DNA of 25,123 nucleotides. Origin: UBA3537 sp965662485 (GTDB lineage Bacteria; Bacteroidota; Bacteroidia; Flavobacteriales; Flavobacteriaceae). The DNA is taken from NCBI GenBank assembly GCA_965662485.1, contig CBFIIL010000022.1, forward strand, positions 1 through 25,123. Direction: 5' to 3'. The translations under genes and the position numbers were made by a program. This document shows, piece after piece, positions 6,243 through 14,897 of the stretch (position 1 is the first letter of the stretch; every line of letters begins with the position of its first letter). Below the pieces are notes generated by a model, which worked only from the letters and a program-made list of their open reading frames with translations, did no database searches and was not told where the DNA came from.

Positions 6243-8864
6243 TTAAAATTGTTGTCCAAGAATGAAGTGGGTTTCCCAACCATTCTTTCTTGTTTCACCT
6301 GGAATTGGGTCAAATCCATGGCCAAAATCAATTCCCAATAATCCAAATGCAGGCATAAATAAACGAATACCAATTCCGGCAGATCGTTTGATGTTAAATG
6401 GATTAAAGTCTTTAAAATCATTATAAGAAGCACCACCCTCTAAAAAGGCTAAAGCAAAAATCTTTGTTTGTCCTTTTAGTGTTATAGGATGTCTTAGTTC
6501 TAAAGAAAATTTATTGTAAATATTTCCGCCGTCATTATCAGAAAGTGTTTGATTGGCATAACCACGTAATGCAATGGCTTCTCGACCATCTAATCGATAT
6601 GTCACCATTCCATCTCCTCCCAAAAAGAAGCGTTCAAACGGTATTACTCCTCTATCATTATTATAGGCTCCCAAAAATCCAAATTCAAATCTTGGCCTAA
6701 GAACTAATTTTCCTTTGATTCTTGTGTACCAATCTCCCGAAAATTTAATTTTATAAAATTCTAGCCATTTAAAGCGCTCTTGGTCAATTTCACTAACTCT
6801 TTCACTTGCCTCATTTCTTTCAACGATTTCATTATCATCTTGTGTACTACTCAACTCACGAATTCGCTCCGTCAATTCTTCTCTCTCTCTTCTTAGTTCA
6901 GAGTAATCTACTTTGCTAAAAGAGGAGTAAGGCAATGTTAGTTTTGCTGATATACTAAAATTTGAACCTCCTTCTGGATAAATCGGATCGTTGTAAGTGT
7001 TGTTTCTGCTCAAGCCAATAGTGTAGGCCAAGTTATTTGCATTTCCATCACCAAAAGTAAATAACCCTGTGTTATAATTGTTTAGGTCGAAATATTGGAA
7101 ACTTAAGTTCTGAGAAAGTACAAAATAATCATCCGGGACAGTTAGTTTTTTTGCAATTCCAACACTTATCCCTGTGATATTAAAGCTTCTACTTTTATCG
7201 GCAGAACGTGTAGCTCTATTAAATAAAAATTGTTTTGTTTGTGATATAGAAGTTGAAAATTGAACAGGTTTTTTACCACCTAGCCAAGGCTCAGTAAATG
7301 AGAAACTATATGTTTGAAAAAATCGACTTGACTGCAGTCGTAATGCTAAACTCTGTCCATCTCCCATTGGTACAGGGTTGTACGCGTCTTTATTAAACAA
7401 ATCTTTCACCGCAAAATTATTAAATGACAGCCCTAATGTTCCAATAAATCCACCACCACCATAACCGCCTTGAAGTTCGATCTGACTTGATCCTTTTTCA
7501 ACAACACTATATTCCATATCAAGTGTTCCATCATTAGGGTTTACATTTTTGAAGTCTGGAGAAATTTCTTGAGCATCAAAAAATCCTAATTGACCAAGTT
7601 CACGAACGGTTCTAACAACATTGCTTTTACTGTACAATTGCCCTGGTCGTGTTCGTAATTCGCGATACACAACATGGTCATTAGTTTTATTGTTTCCTTT
7701 AACAGATATGTTTTTGAAATACGCAGGTTTCCCTTCAGTAATTCTAATTTCCATATCAATAACATTGCCATCGGTGCTGACTTCTACTGGTGTAATAGTA
7801 GAAAATAAATAACCATTGTTTTGATATAAATTTGTTAAATCGAAGGCGTCAGGATTTGAATTATCAGCAATTCGTTTTTCTAGCTCCACACCATTGTAAG
7901 TATCACCTTCTTTGATTTTTAATACTTGATTGAGTTGTTCATCAGAGTATATTGTATTGCCCAAAAAGTTAATTTTACCATAGGTGTATTTTTCTCCTTC
8001 TTCGATTTCAATATTGATGCTGATTGTTTTGTCATTATTTATTATTATACTATCAGAAATAATACGGGCATCTCTAAATCCTTTTTCTTTCAACTTATCA
8101 ACCACACTAACAAGACCTTCTTTGTAATCTGCTTCTATAAATTTAGATCGTTTTAGGAATCGAACAGGATTGATTTGTTTTGTTTTTTTCATGGCTTTCC
8201 GCAGTCGTTTGCTGCTTAGTTTTTCATTGCCAGAAAATGTAATTTTTTTAATTTTTACCTTCTCACCTTTATCTATACGTATTTGCATATTGACCCTAGA
8301 TTTTTCTACAGAATCCAAAACTTTGGTTGTGCCAATGATTGTTTTAGCGTTTAAAAATCCTTCTTTTCGATATTTATTTTCAAGATAATTTTTTGTTGTT
8401 GTGATAAGGTTTTCGGTAACTTTTGTTCCAGAAATTAGTTTGTTTTCGTCAATAATTTCACTAATCTTTCCTTTCTTGACTCCAGTAATTTTTACGTCTT
8501 TGAGCTCTGGAAGATCATCAAGCTGGATTTCTAAGTAAATATCATTGCCTTCGATTTTTGAAATAAAAACATCAATATTTGAAAAAAGATTTGAATCCCA
8601 CAATTTTTTTATTCCATCACTAATTTTTGTACCTCCAGGAATGGTTATAGTTTCGTCTTTGACCAATCCAGAATAGGTAATAATTGTTTCTGCTCCGTAC
8701 ACAGTTTCGCCTTTTACACTTATATCTGCAATGATGTAGTCTTTTCTTTTGGACATATCTAATGCTTGCCCATGTGCAAGGTTGCTCATGAATATCATGA
8801 AACAAGCAATTATATATATGAATTTGTAGGTCTTTTTAGTTAAGTTGTTCGCTTGTTTTTCCAA
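6243..8864 (-). CDS. bamA: Outer-membrane protein assembly factor BamA
   Basis: About 873 residues from the start proposed here. BamA is the outer-membrane insertase that folds beta-barrel proteins. The N-terminal half has repeated POTRA-type segments (IADISVKGETVYGAETI; LKDVKITGVKKGKIS-like; VKIKKITFSGNEKLSS; YTYGKINFLGNTIYS; FKNISVKGNNKTND). From about residue 460 a beta-barrel follows (SQIELQGGYGGGGFIGT, FTEPWLGGKKP), with the surface-antigen RGY motif (ALRGYANQ, about 765) and a C-terminal FILGQQF ending in Phe. A charged insert (about 650-690, RREREELTERIRELS) lies in a barrel loop. The frame is open to an ATG at 8966, but that would overlap uppS by 131 bp. I chose the TTG at 8864-8862, which leaves a proper signal peptide (KFIYIIACFMIFMSNLAHGQ) and a 29-bp overlap with uppS, implying coupled translation. 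The product is certain; the start is moderately sure. Confidence 0.93.
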   Translation of the reverse strand: MEKQANNLTKKTYKFIYIIACFMIFMSNLAHGQALDMSKRKDYIIADISVKGETVYGAETIITYSGLVKDETITIPGGTKISDGIKKLWDSNLFSNIDVFISKIEGNDIYLEIQLDDLPELKDVKITGVKKGKISEIIDENKLISGTKVTENLITTTKNYLENKYRKEGFLNAKTIIGTTKVLDSVEKSRVNMQIRIDKGEKVKIKKITFSGNEKLSSKRLRKAMKKTKQINPVRFLKRSKFIEADYKEGLVSVVDKLKEKGFRDARIISDSIIINNDKTISINIEIEEGEKYTYGKINFLGNTIYSDEQLNQVLKIKEGDTYNGVELEKRIADNSNPDAFDLTNLYQNNGYLFSTITPVEVSTDGNVIDMEIRITEGKPAYFKNISVKGNNKTNDHVVYRELRTRPGQLYSKSNVVRTVRELGQLGFFDAQEISPDFKNVNPNDGTLDMEYSVVEKGSSQIELQGGYGGGGFIGTLGLSFNNFAVKDLFNKDAYNPVPMGDGQSLALRLQSSRFFQTYSFSFTEPWLGGKKPVQFSTSISQTKQFLFNRATRSADKSRSFNITGISVGIAKKLTVPDDYFVLSQNLSFQYFDLNNYNTGLFTFGDGNANNLAYTIGLSRNNTYNDPIYPEGGSNFSISAKLTLPYSSFSKVDYSELRREREELTERIRELSSTQDDNEIVERNEASERVSEIDQERFKWLEFYKIKFSGDWYTRIKGKLVLRPRFEFGFLGAYNNDRGVIPFERFFLGGDGMVTYRLDGREAIALRGYANQTLSDNDGGNIYNKFSLELRHPITLKGQTKIFALAFLEGGASYNDFKDFNPFNIKRSAGIGIRLFMPAFGLLGIDFGHGFDPIPGETRKNGWETHFILGQQF

Positions 8865-9576
8865 ATCTTCTTTCTCTTTTTTGGTAACTGGCAATAGCTT
8901 TGTACAAATCCTTATCACTAAAGTCTGGCCAAAAGACTTTTGTAAAATACAATTCGGCATAAGCAATTTGCCATAAAAGGAAATTACTCAGGCGTTGTTC
9001 TCCGCTAGTTCTAATTAATAAATCAACGTCTGGTAAATTTCGGGTGTAAAGATGCTGATTTATTACCGATTCATCAATTTTTTCGGGAGAAATTATATTA
9101 TTTTTGATTTTTTCTCCAATTTCTTTCACTACGTGTGTCAATTCGTCCCTAGAACCATAGCTAAGAGCAAGGTTCAAAGTCATTCTAGAATTCATTTTTG
9201 TAGCTTCAATCACGTGTGATAATTCGTCAAATACTTTTTTTGGAAGTGTTTCAATATTTCCAATAGCATTCAGTTGAATATTATTTTTTTGAAGAGTATT
9301 CATTTCTTTTTTGAGTGAAGAAATCAATAACTGCATTAGTGTTTTTACTTCAAGTTTTGGGCGTTTCCAATTTTCTGTAGAAAAAGCATAAAGCGTTAGG
9401 TGTTCTATACCCAATTTAGCGCAACTCTCAACAGTATTTCTAACGGATTTAGTTCCATTTTCATGCCCAAAAGCGCGTATTCTCCCTCTAGATTTAGCCC
9501 AACGGCCATTACCATCCATAATTATGGCAATATGTTTTGGAAGAGGGTGATTGTGTATGTCTATTTCTTGATTCAT
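8836..9576 (-). CDS. uppS: Isoprenyl transferase (undecaprenyl diphosphate synthase type)
   Basis: 246 residues, usual size. It condenses isopentenyl diphosphate onto farnesyl diphosphate to make the C55 carrier for peptidoglycan and glycan export. Signature motifs are HIAIIMDGNGRWAK with the metal-binding Asp21, FSTENWKRP, and the C-terminal DLLIRTSGEQRLSNFLLWQIAYAELYF segment. The start ATG abuts the DUF6089 stop (9577) with no spacing, and its end overlaps the proposed bamA start, so this is a tightly packed operon. Its position before bamA joins carrier-lipid supply with outer-membrane assembly. Confidence 0.97.
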   Translation of the reverse strand: MNQEIDIHNHPLPKHIAIIMDGNGRWAKSRGRIRAFGHENGTKSVRNTVESCAKLGIEHLTLYAFSTENWKRPKLEVKTLMQLLISSLKKEMNTLQKNNIQLNAIGNIETLPKKVFDELSHVIEATKMNSRMTLNLALSYGSRDELTHVVKEIGEKIKNNIISPEKIDESVINQHLYTRNLPDVDLLIRTSGEQRLSNFLLWQIAYAELYFTKVFWPDFSDKDLYKAIASYQKRERRFGKTSEQLN

Positions 9577-10263
9577 TTAATAATTACAAAAACATGGGTT
9601 TCGGCCAAATGTATAAGTTAAGGTAATTCCGCTAAATACATACCAGTCTGTGTTATTAATATTTCCAAACCGTAATTTTTTTAATTCTTTTGTGTCTGGA
9701 ACACTACCGTCCAATTCATCAGAAAAAGTATACCTTGCTGCAACTTCCATACCAAAAATAATATGATCAGTAAGGGTAACTTTTACGCCCAAAGCAATAG
9801 GAATCCCATAAGCATTGCTTCTTGTTTTTTCTGAAACGAGTACATTATTGGCGTAGTAAAAATTTGGATGATTTAGCATACTAACGCCTGTATATAAATA
9901 GGGGCTAAAGTTAAAACTTCTTCTGTGCAAATCGAAATCTAAAAAGGTAAACTCCATCCCTGCAGAGACTTCCAAAGACCGTGCATTGAAATGGTACCCC
10001 CTCATTTCTCTTTTTGGGTCGCTAGAAAGATTGTCGTTTCCAAAAAGCGTTGTATAAATAACACTTGCCCTGTAGGAATGTCTAGGACTTCTGTTCCATC
10101 GAATAATCCCTCCAATGGCTAATTTTTTTGGCGCCACAAATGTTGTAGAACCAACATCACCAATAACATTTGTTCCTCCTCCAATTATACCAATTTCATA
10201 AATCTGGGAAACCCCAAGATTTGTGGAGAGTATAAAGATTAGGGAGAAGTATATGGTTTTCAT
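9577..10263 (-). CDS. DUF6089-type predicted outer-membrane beta-barrel protein
   Basis: 228 residues from the chosen start. The signal peptide is MKTIYFSLIFILSTNLGVSQ. The mature part is a run of amphipathic strands with frequent aromatic and Gly residues (YEIGIIGGGTNVIGDVG, YRASVIYTTLFGNDN, ARSLEVSAGMEFTFLDFDL, YLYTGVSML) and ends in TLTYTFGRNPCFCNY, so a small outer-membrane barrel is likely. I recall this as the DUF6089 family that sits directly upstream of uppS-bamA in Flavobacteriaceae; its function is unknown. An upstream in-frame ATG (10293) exists but lies above the -7 promoter box at 10282-10289, so it would not be in the transcript; the ATG at 10263 also puts the signal peptide right at the N-terminus. 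It is the first gene of the uppS-bamA-ompH unit. Confidence 0.85.
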   Translation of the reverse strand: MKTIYFSLIFILSTNLGVSQIYEIGIIGGGTNVIGDVGSTTFVAPKKLAIGGIIRWNRSPRHSYRASVIYTTLFGNDNLSSDPKREMRGYHFNARSLEVSAGMEFTFLDFDLHRRSFNFSPYLYTGVSMLNHPNFYYANNVLVSEKTRSNAYGIPIALGVKVTLTDHIIFGMEVAARYTFSDELDGSVPDTKELKKLRFGNINNTDWYVFSGITLTYTFGRNPCFCNY

Positions 10264-10281
10264 CAACTTTTCAAATGTGTG

Positions 10282-10311
10282 CAAATATAACAAAATTGAA
10301 CTCGCTTCAAA
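10282..10311 (-). promoter_or_regulatory. Promoter of the DUF6089-uppS-bamA-ompH operon
   Basis: On the minus strand TTTG (10311-10308) is followed after an 18-nt spacer by TATATTTG (10289-10282). This matches the Bacteroidota sigma-A consensus TTTG / TAnnTTTG in both elements and spacing. Transcription would start near 10275, about 12 nt before the ATG at 10263. This position decides the start codon of the DUF6089 gene. Confidence 0.65.
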
Positions 10312-10333
10312 ATGACTATATCATAGACTAAGT

Positions 10334-10366
10334 AAACTAAAAAAACAACAAATTATTGTTTAGTTT
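10334..10366 (-). terminator. Possible hairpin terminator at the end of nadK
   Basis: AAACTAAA (10334-10341) pairs with TTTAGTTT (10359-10366) and CAA (10346-10348) with TTG (10356-10358), leaving a four-A bulge and a 7-nt loop. On the minus strand the U-rich descending side follows the nadK stop codon, which itself lies in the stem. The pairing is A/T-rich and bulged, so termination would be weak at best. Confidence 0.3.
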
Positions 10367-11241
10367 CTTTGATCGGCACCCCAAAGAAGTTTTTTACGTA
10401 AGGTTTCAATAAAAGTTACATCTTCAAGCTCAATCATATGAATGCTATATGGTGCTTTTTTGATTGTAATTCCAATTGAATTTTCAAGAGAATTAATTCG
10501 AGAATCCAAGGATACCAAATATTCATCTTCACGGCCACTGACTTTGAGTCTAATTTCTCTTCCAGCCGAAATAACAAGAGGGCGAGCATTTAAGTTGTGA
10601 GGTGCAATAGGGGTGAGAACCAAGCTGTCAGATTCTGGCATAATCACTGGACCACCACAACTCATTGAATAGCCTGTTGATCCAGTTGGTGTTGAAATGA
10701 TAAGCCCATCGGCCCAATAGGAAGTCAAATATTCATCGTCTAACCATGTTTCTATACTAATCATGGAAGTTGTGTTTTTTCTGCTAATTGCAATTTCGTT
10801 TAGAGCAAAATCTAAATCAAAATTGGCGTGTTTTTTATCTGTTGTTACTGATAAAACACTGCGTTTTGAAATTCGATACTTTCCTTCAAAAATCTGATCC
10901 AAAGCACTAACAATCGCATCTTTTTTAATCGTTGCCAAAAACCCAAGTCGACCTGTGTTGATGCCAACAATTGGGATATTTAAGTCTTTTACATATGTAA
11001 TAGCTCGTAATGTGGTACCATCACCTCCGACACTAATGACTAGATCAAAGGATGCATCTAATTTTTTAAATGTTTGAAAACCAAAACGGTCAATTTTTAT
11101 TGAAGATTGCTCAAGAATGGAATCATAAAAGTTGTTTTCTATAGCAACTTCAACCGCCTTTTCACTCAAATATTCAGTAAGAGTTACAATGGCCGAGCGA
11201 GAGCGTTCATTAAAATCTGGTCCGTAGATAGCAATTTTCAT
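10360..11241 (-). CDS. nadK: NAD kinase
   Basis: 293 residues. It phosphorylates NAD to NADP using ATP or polyphosphate in the cytoplasm. The diagnostic GGDGT motif is at 72-76 (VISVGGDGTTLRA), followed by INTGRLGFLA (about 93-102) and the substrate-binding segment ADGLIISTPTGSTGYSMSCGGP. The start MKIAIYGPDF is standard for the family. It follows the CBS-domain gene by 10 nt, so the two probably share a transcript. The next gene downstream has its own promoter. Confidence 0.97.
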   Translation of the reverse strand: MKIAIYGPDFNERSRSAIVTLTEYLSEKAVEVAIENNFYDSILEQSSIKIDRFGFQTFKKLDASFDLVISVGGDGTTLRAITYVKDLNIPIVGINTGRLGFLATIKKDAIVSALDQIFEGKYRISKRSVLSVTTDKKHANFDLDFALNEIAISRKNTTSMISIETWLDDEYLTSYWADGLIISTPTGSTGYSMSCGGPVIMPESDSLVLTPIAPHNLNARPLVISAGREIRLKVSGREDEYLVSLDSRINSLENSIGITIKKAPYSIHMIELEDVTFIETLRKKLLWGADQRN

Positions 11242-11251
11242 AGTAGCAAAA

Positions 11252-11908
11252 TTACAAATTTAAATAACGATCTAAGTATGCAGACCGATCTTTCAATGTT
11301 TTTAGGAAACTATCATCTTCATGGCCAGAAATAATGGTGTATCCATACCTCCTGAATGTTTCAAAAATAGCACTTAATCCAGAGTTTTCAATTTTTATGG
11401 TGATTTGTGCCATATCATTTTTAATTCTTGATACAAAAACACCCAATACTTTGACATTATTCGACTCTACAATTTGACAAACTTCACTAAACGAATAATC
11501 GTTGTAGGCTTTTTCTATAACAATTATACCTCCAGCTTCTGAGAAAAAAGGTGTATTCCTAAATAATGAAATCACATCAATTAATTGGTAATAACCAAGA
11601 TAATTGTTGTGCTCATCAAGCACAGGCATAATGTTTGAATCATTGAGTGCAAACATATCTAAAACATCAAGCCAAATGGTGGATTGCCGTACATCAAAAT
11701 GTTCTATAGCATATATTACATCTTCAACTTTTTCATTGGCGTCAAAACAATACACATCTGTTTCGGACAAGCATCCAATGTAAATTCCATCTTTTTGAAT
11801 AGGAACATGAGAGTATGTTAATTGATTAAATACTTCTTGAAGTTCTGTTATAGGAGTATTTAAATCAAAAGGCTTTAGGTCGTTTATGATGTACTGATCT
11901 AGTGGCAT
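11252..11908 (-). CDS. CBS-domain protein of unknown role, upstream of nadK
   Basis: 218 residues from the ATG at 11908 (MPLDQYIINDLKPFDLNTPI). The N-terminal part resembles a pair of CBS motifs: TPITELQEVFNQLTYSHVPIQKDGIYIGCLSETDV, then a second with SNIMPVLDEHNNYLGYYQLIDVISLF. CBS modules bind adenine nucleotides and usually act as energy or redox sensors. The C-terminal third (IIVIEKAYNDYSFSEVCQIVESNNVKVLGVFV) looks like an ACT-like regulatory fold, which is inference. It precedes nadK by 10 nt and diverges from pdxJ, so a nucleotide-sensing role tied to NADP synthesis is plausible but unproven. An upstream ATG (11941) overlaps a candidate -7 box and adds nothing conserved-looking, so I rejected it. 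Confidence 0.85.
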   Translation of the reverse strand: MPLDQYIINDLKPFDLNTPITELQEVFNQLTYSHVPIQKDGIYIGCLSETDVYCFDANEKVEDVIYAIEHFDVRQSTIWLDVLDMFALNDSNIMPVLDEHNNYLGYYQLIDVISLFRNTPFFSEAGGIIVIEKAYNDYSFSEVCQIVESNNVKVLGVFVSRIKNDMAQITIKIENSGLSAIFETFRRYGYTIISGHEDDSFLKTLKDRSAYLDRYLNL

Positions 11909-11938
11909 AACTTGTTTTATGAGTCCATGCAAAATAAT

Positions 11939-11946
11939 CAAAAATA
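11939..11946 (-). promoter_or_regulatory. Candidate -7 box for the CBS-nadK transcript
   Basis: The minus strand reads TATTTTTG, an exact TAnnTTTG match, 31 nt before the ATG at 11908. No clear TTTG element lies at the right distance upstream, so support is moderate to weak. Confidence 0.35.
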
Positions 11947-11971
11947 ATATACTTTAAGCTATGTACTTTGT

Positions 11972-11979
11972 ATTTTTGC
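11972..11979 (+). promoter_or_regulatory. Candidate -7 box for the pdxJ transcript
   Basis: TATTTTTG matches TAnnTTTG and lies 20 nt before the pdxJ ATG at 12000. A good -33 element is absent. With the minus-strand box at 11939-11946 it would form a compact divergent promoter region of about 90 bp. Confidence 0.4.
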
Positions 11980-11999
11980 AGTTCTAAATATTCTGAGAC

Positions 12000-12713
12000 A
12001 TGACGAAGCTAAGTGTAAATATCAATAAAATAGCAACACTAAGAAATGCAAGAGGTGGTGATGTACCAAATATTGTACAGTTTGCAAAAGATGCACAGGA
12101 GTTTGGCGCTCAAGGCATTACCATTCACCCTCGCCCAGACGAACGCCATATTCGCTATCAAGACGCTTATGATTTAAAATCTGAGATTTACACAGAGTAT
12201 AATATTGAAGGCAATCCTATTCCAAAATTTATTGATTTGGTAACAGCTATTAAGCCCACGCAGGTGACTCTTGTTCCAGATGCAGAAGACGCCATAACGA
12301 GCAATGCTGGATGGGATTGTATAAAACATCAATCATTTCTTTCAGAAATCATTAAAGAGTTTAAAAATAATGACATTCGCACTTCAATTTTTTTAGACCC
12401 AGATTTGCGACAAGTTGAGGCGGCAAAAGCAACAGGGATCGATAGGATTGAACTCTACACCGAAAATTTTGCCCAACAATATGCAATTGAAAATTTTAAG
12501 GCCGTAAAACCTTACTCCGATTGTGCCAAACTTGCGTATGATTTTGAGCTAGGCGTAAATGCGGGCCATGATTTATCACTAGATAACATCAAATTTTTTA
12601 AGCAAAATGTTCCTAATTTGTTAGAAGTTTCAATTGGTCATGCTCTAATTTCAGAAAGTTTGTATTTGGGGATAGAAAATGTCATTAACATGTACCTGAA
12701 TCGATTAAAATAA
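12000..12713 (+). CDS. pdxJ: Pyridoxine 5'-phosphate synthase
   Basis: 237 residues. It condenses 1-deoxy-D-xylulose 5-phosphate with 3-amino-2-oxopropyl phosphate to form pyridoxine 5'-phosphate, the ring-closing step of DXP-dependent vitamin B6 synthesis. The TIM-barrel markers are all visible: SVNINKIATLRNARGG, TIHPRPDERHI (His43, Arg45), Glu70 in NIEGN, LVPDAEDAITSNAGWD, GVNAGHDLS (His190) and EVSIGHALISESL. The start at 12000 places the conserved KLSVNINK right at the N-terminus. Its stop codon overlaps the ATG of the next gene by one base, suggesting translational coupling. It is divergent from the CBS-nadK pair. Confidence 0.97.
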   Translation: MTKLSVNINKIATLRNARGGDVPNIVQFAKDAQEFGAQGITIHPRPDERHIRYQDAYDLKSEIYTEYNIEGNPIPKFIDLVTAIKPTQVTLVPDAEDAITSNAGWDCIKHQSFLSEIIKEFKNNDIRTSIFLDPDLRQVEAAKATGIDRIELYTENFAQQYAIENFKAVKPYSDCAKLAYDFELGVNAGHDLSLDNIKFFKQNVPNLLEVSIGHALISESLYLGIENVINMYLNRLK

Positions 12714-13477
12714 TGAGATTACATTCAAAAATATTTGGGGAGGGGACTCCTTTTATAATATTACACGGATTTTTGGGCATGGGCAACAATTGGAAAACAT
12801 TGGGGAAGCGTTTTTCTCAATTGGGCTATCAAATCCATCTTATTGATCAAAGAAATCATGGAAGAAGTTTTCATTCAGATACATTTGATTATGAACTTCT
12901 AGCAGAGGATTTATTGACATACTGTACGCAGTATAATGTAAAAAAATGTATTGTATTGGGTCATTCTATGGGAGGGAAAACGGCAATGCTATTTACGGCG
13001 CTTTATCCAGATTTGGTAAATAAACTTATTGTTGCAGATATTGCTCCACGTTTCTACCCCATTCATCACGATGCAATTTTGGAAGGCCTATCAGCACTAG
13101 ATTTTACAACTTTAAAAAATAGAACACAAGCCGATGAACAACTTTCAAATTATATTTCTGAATTTGGAATAAGACAATTTTTGCTAAAAAATCTGTATTG
13201 GGTTTCTCAAGGGCAGTTGGGATTACGGCTTAATTTAAATGCGTTAAAAAATAATGTAAGCGAAGTTGGAGAAGCACTACCTTCGCACCTCAAAGTTGAA
13301 ACATCAACACTATTTTTAAGAGGAGACAAATCTGAATATATAGGTCTAGATGATGAAAAACAGATTTCTGTTCAATTCCTAAATTCTGATATCGTTACCA
13401 TTTCAAATGCGGGCCATTGGCTTCATGCCGAAAACCCCAATGAATTTTTTACTGCGGTTTCTCATTTTATAGATTGA
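12713..13477 (+). CDS. Alpha/beta-fold hydrolase (YbfF-like esterase)
   Basis: 254 residues. Features of the alpha/beta hydrolase fold are the oxyanion-region motif ILHGFLGMGNNW (17-27), the LIDQRNHGRS segment, the nucleophile elbow GHSMGG with Ser85, and a late histidine, His235 in NAGHWLHAENP. An acid is probably supplied by Asp205 (LRGDKSEYI). The overall pattern (HGF, DQRNHG, GHSMGGK, DIAP) resembles E. coli YbfF, an esterase acting on short acyl and acyl-CoA-like esters; the substrate here is not known. The start overlaps the pdxJ stop (TAATG), so the two are co-translated. Whether it works on a B6-related compound is open. Confidence 0.9.
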   Translation: MRLHSKIFGEGTPFIILHGFLGMGNNWKTLGKRFSQLGYQIHLIDQRNHGRSFHSDTFDYELLAEDLLTYCTQYNVKKCIVLGHSMGGKTAMLFTALYPDLVNKLIVADIAPRFYPIHHDAILEGLSALDFTTLKNRTQADEQLSNYISEFGIRQFLLKNLYWVSQGQLGLRLNLNALKNNVSEVGEALPSHLKVETSTLFLRGDKSEYIGLDDEKQISVQFLNSDIVTISNAGHWLHAENPNEFFTAVSHFID

Positions 13478-13496
13478 TTTTCAAAACATTAAAATA

Positions 13497-13527
13497 TTTG
13501 TACTCCATTAAAAATGTTGTACTTTTG
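13497..13527 (+). promoter_or_regulatory. Promoter of tig
   Basis: TTTG (13497-13500), a 19-nt spacer and TACTTTTG (13520-13527) match the Bacteroidota TTTG / TAnnTTTG promoter in both elements. Transcription would start about 13534, leaving a leader of roughly 18 nt before the ATG at 13552. Confidence 0.65.
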
Positions 13528-13551
13528 CCACCCAATTTTTAATTCATTACA

Positions 13552-14877
13552 ATGAATATTACAAGAGAAAATAAAAATGCCCTTAATGCGGTTGTAAAAA
13601 TCGATATCGAAAAGAATGATTATTCTGAAAAAGTAGAGAAAATACTTATCGATTACCGAAAGTCTGCAAATATTCCTGGCTTTAGAAAAGGTCAAGTACC
13701 ATTAGGATTGATAAAAAAACAATATGGAAAAGCGGTTTTAATCGATGAGGTTAATAAACTACTTCAAGAATCTTTAGGGAAATATCTTAATGATGAAAAA
13801 CTTGATGTTTTAGGCAATCCTTTACCAAAACAACAAAACGATATTGATTGGGATGCCGATGCATTTTCTTTTGAATTTGAAATTGGATTGAGCCCAGAAT
13901 TTGACATTAAATTAAATGGACGTAAATCTATTAAACACTACACAATTGTTGCAGATAATAAAATGATTGATGATCAAATTACTAACATTCAAAAGCAATA
14001 TGGTCAATTGATTTCTAAGACTGAAGTTAGTAATGATGATGAAGTTACTGGAGTATTTTTTAATGATGAAGAAGGTATCGAATCAACAACAACAATTTCT
14101 CTAGAGAAAATCAAAGGCAAAGCTAACTTGAAAAAATTTATTGGTGCTAAAGTTGGCGACATCATCACTGTAAAAACAAAAGGACTTTTTACAGATGATC
14201 ACGACTTGATAACCTATTTAAAGATTGATCATGATAAGGCACACGATTTAAATGTTCAACTCACTTTTACTGTGAATGAAATTAATGAAAGAGGTTTGGC
14301 CGATTTGGATCAAGAGTTATTTGATAAATTGTTTGGCAAAGACGCCATAAAAAGTGTTACTGAACTCAAAGCAAGAATAAAAGCAGATGCTGAAAAACAA
14401 TTTGTTCAGCAGTCTGACCAAAAATTACTAAATGATGTTACAGAATATTTGGTAGAAAACACCAAGTTCGATTTACCATCTGAATTTTTACAGAAATGGT
14501 TACAAACTGTAGGTGAGGAGCCATTAACAGAACTACAAGCCAAAGAAGAATACGAAAAGTCTGAAAAAAGCATGCGCTACCAATTGATTGAAAGCAAGCT
14601 CATTGTAGACAACAATTTACAAGTTAATTTTGAAGAGCTTAAAGCTTTTGCAGGTGAGATGATAAAAGGTCAAATGGCGCAATTTGGGCAATTGAATCCA
14701 AGCGATAAAGAAGTAGAAGACATTGTGGCTAGAGTACTTTCAAATCAAGATGAAGTAAAACGTATGTCTGAACAACTCACAAGCCAAAAATTACTTAACT
14801 TTTATAAAGAAAATGCGAACCTAAAAGTCAAAAAATTAGCTTATGATGCTTTTGTTAAAGAAGTTTATGGAAAGTAA
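13552..14877 (+). CDS. tig: Trigger factor (ribosome-associated chaperone)
   Basis: 441 residues, close to the usual length. Trigger factor binds the ribosomal exit tunnel and shelters nascent chains. The N-terminal ribosome-binding domain shows the typical IPGFRKGQVPLGLIKKQYG loop (about 42-61), the equivalent of the GFRxGKxP signature. A central region (about 150-245) stands in the place of the FKBP-type PPIase domain but is poorly conserved, as is common in Bacteroidota. The C-terminal helical chaperone arms follow, with LPSEFLQKWL and a long charged helix bundle. It has its own promoter and a strong terminator, and lies immediately upstream of clpP-clpX, the classic tig-clpP-clpX order linking folding to proteolysis. 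Confidence 0.96.
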   Translation: MNITRENKNALNAVVKIDIEKNDYSEKVEKILIDYRKSANIPGFRKGQVPLGLIKKQYGKAVLIDEVNKLLQESLGKYLNDEKLDVLGNPLPKQQNDIDWDADAFSFEFEIGLSPEFDIKLNGRKSIKHYTIVADNKMIDDQITNIQKQYGQLISKTEVSNDDEVTGVFFNDEEGIESTTTISLEKIKGKANLKKFIGAKVGDIITVKTKGLFTDDHDLITYLKIDHDKAHDLNVQLTFTVNEINERGLADLDQELFDKLFGKDAIKSVTELKARIKADAEKQFVQQSDQKLLNDVTEYLVENTKFDLPSEFLQKWLQTVGEEPLTELQAKEEYEKSEKSMRYQLIESKLIVDNNLQVNFEELKAFAGEMIKGQMAQFGQLNPSDKEVEDIVARVLSNQDEVKRMSEQLTSQKLLNFYKENANLKVKKLAYDAFVKEVYGK

Positions 14878-14897
14878 TTAATAACGAAAAGTTCTTT

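Noticed and set aside
10264..10293. Upstream ATG of the DUF6089 gene (10293)
   Set aside because: It lies upstream of the -7 promoter element, so it would not be in the mRNA.
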